64,000 nt of DNA from Bradyrhizobium viridifuturi (GTDB taxonomy: Bacteria; Pseudomonadota; Alphaproteobacteria; Rhizobiales; Xanthobacteraceae), in NCBI RefSeq assembly GCF_001238275.1, contig NZ_LGTB01000032.1:1-64000 (forward strand). The letters run 5' to 3'. Position 1 is the stretch's first letter; every line of letters begins with the position of its first letter. A program made the translations under genes and the position numbers. Shown here one piece after another: positions 63,093-64,000 of the stretch. Below the pieces are notes generated by a model. The model was not told the DNA's origin and made no database searches. It saw only the letters and a list, made by a program, of their open reading frames with translations.

Positions 63093-64000
63093 TCACCCCA
63101 CCATGCGGTCGCGGCCGGTCCAGAAGCCTGCCTTCAGCACCTTCTTGTCGACCTTGCCGACGCCGGTCATCGGCAGCTCCTTGACGAACTGGATCTGCTT
63201 CGGCGCATGCGCCGAGCCCTTTTTCGCCTTGACGAGGCCGATCAGCTCGTCGGCATTGGGCGAAGTGCCCTCGCGTGCCACCACGACGGCGGTGACCGCC
63301 TCGCCCCATTTGTCGTCGGGCACGCCGACGACGGCGACCATCGCGACGTCGGCGTGCTGCGACAGCACATCCTCGACCTCGCGCGGGAAGATGTTGAAGC
63401 CGCCGGACACGATCATGTCCTTCTTGCGGTCGAGGATGAACATGTAGCCGCGCTCGTCCTTGCGCGCGATGTCGCCGGTGTGCAGCCAGCCGCTCTTCAG
63501 CGTTTCCGCCGTGATGTCGGGCCGTTTCCAGTATTCGGCCATCACATGCGTGGCGCGCACGCAGATCTCGCCGGCCTCGCCGGTCGCGACCTCCTGGTCG
63601 TCCTGATCGAGGATCTTCACCTGGCAGGCGGTGATCGGGAAGCCGCAGGACAGGAACAGCTCCGGCGTCTTCGGATCGTGGTCGGCCTTGCGCAGCACCG
63701 AAACCGGATAGCATTCGGTCTGGCCGTAGAGCTGCGAGAACACCGGGCCGATCCGCTCGATGCCTTCGACCAGCCGGCTCGGCGACATCGCGGACGCCCC
63801 GTACAGCAACAGCTCGAGCGAGGAGAGGTCGGTCTTGGGCAGCGCGGGATGATCCAGCATCACGTAGATCATGGTCGGCACGAACAGCGTGAAGTTGATC
63901 TTCTCGCGCTCGATGGTCTTGAACACCGCCTCCGGATCGAACCCCTTCAGCATGTGCACGGTGCCGCCGCGCATCAATGTCGGCAGCACTTTTGTCCCCG
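63093..64000 (-). CDS. Long-chain acyl-CoA synthetase (partial, runs off the window)
   Basis: The C-terminal 302 or so residues of an AMP-forming acyl-CoA synthetase; the N-terminal half lies beyond 64000. Visible motifs are L-Y-G-Q-T-E-C-Y-P, T-G-D-I-A-R-K-D-E-R-G-Y, R-K-K-D-M-I-V-S-G-G-F-N-I-F-P-R-E, and the C-terminal catalytic Lys in T-G-V-G-K-V-D-K-K. The first residues seen, L-P-T-L-M-R-G-G-T-V-H-M-L-K-G-F-D, are the middle of the N-terminal domain. Substrate chain length cannot be judged from this part. Confidence 0.88.
   Translation of the reverse strand, partial: GTKVLPTLMRGGTVHMLKGFDPEAVFKTIEREKINFTLFVPTMIYVMLDHPALPKTDLSSLELLLYGASAMSPSRLVEGIERIGPVFSQLYGQTECYPVSVLRKADHDPKTPELFLSCGFPITACQVKILDQDDQEVATGEAGEICVRATHVMAEYWKRPDITAETLKSGWLHTGDIARKDERGYMFILDRKKDMIVSGGFNIFPREVEDVLSQHADVAMVAVVGVPDDKWGEAVTAVVVAREGTSPNADELIGLVKAKKGSAHAPKQIQFVKELPMTGVGKVDKKVLKAGFWTGRDRMVG

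Overview
The window is an ordinary-looking chromosomal segment of a GC-rich alphaproteobacterium, most likely Bradyrhizobium or a close relative (Nitrobacteraceae). The evidence is the gene content (an NdvA-type glucan exporter, the alphaproteobacterial regulator TrcR, a TAXI-type TRAP system with a DUF1850 partner, a type II ThrB) and the interspersed palindromic repeats that separate many genes. I see no rRNA, tRNA, CRISPR array, insertion sequence, prophage or plasmid functions. Almost all the DNA is coding. The long open frames opposite real genes are GC-rich shadows and are left out.

Layout. 0-9.8 kb: CAP-domain lipoprotein, patatin-like phospholipase with 3-hydroxybutyrate dehydrogenase, a Wzx-like flippase, a DsbD-like periplasmic protein, YqgE/AlgH, a TauD/TfdA-type dioxygenase beside two short-chain dehydrogenases, and a CsbD-like stress protein. 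10-20 kb: an SGNH/DUF459 protein, a lytic transglycosylase, a divergent MerR regulator/flavin oxidoreductase pair sharing a perfect operator palindrome, GalU, and a divergent OxyR/KatG peroxide-defence pair. 20-29 kb: aldo/keto reductase with thioesterase, a NUDIX CoA pyrophosphatase, small secreted proteins, a CitE-like lyase, a degenerate REC-EAL protein and a broken MFS gene. 29-33 kb: a complete TAXI-TRAP transporter cassette and a broken SDR. 33-47 kb: a cation/proton antiporter, a TPR-LprI protein, propionyl-CoA synthetase, an acyltransferase, TrcR, the ispH-thrB-rnhA operon, and an IclR regulator divergent from an MHS-type permease. 47-64 kb: peroxiredoxin, DUF924, FadD-type ligase, D-Ala-D-Ala carboxypeptidase, NdvA, a NitT/TauT-like binding protein, a HisE paralogue, DedA/YqaA, nitronate monooxygenase, acyl-CoA thioesterase, a hybrid histidine kinase, an alpha/beta hydrolase and a second acyl-CoA synthetase cut by the window edge.

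The most striking feature at whole-window scale is a set of nine single-base frameshifts in eight otherwise well-conserved genes. Every one is repaired by adding back one base, usually a G or C in a short GG/GGG (or CC/CCC) run, and four occur where GGCG would be expected. This looks more like systematic sequencing or assembly deletion error than gene decay, and it affects how these genes should be annotated.

I did not find a convincing new biological system. The best leads are the REC-EAL protein that has lost key residues in both domains, a perfect hairpin that covers the ribosome-binding site of the CsbD-like gene, the MerR-type operator, a secreted protein with a lysozyme-like motif pattern, and the large composite inverted repeats.
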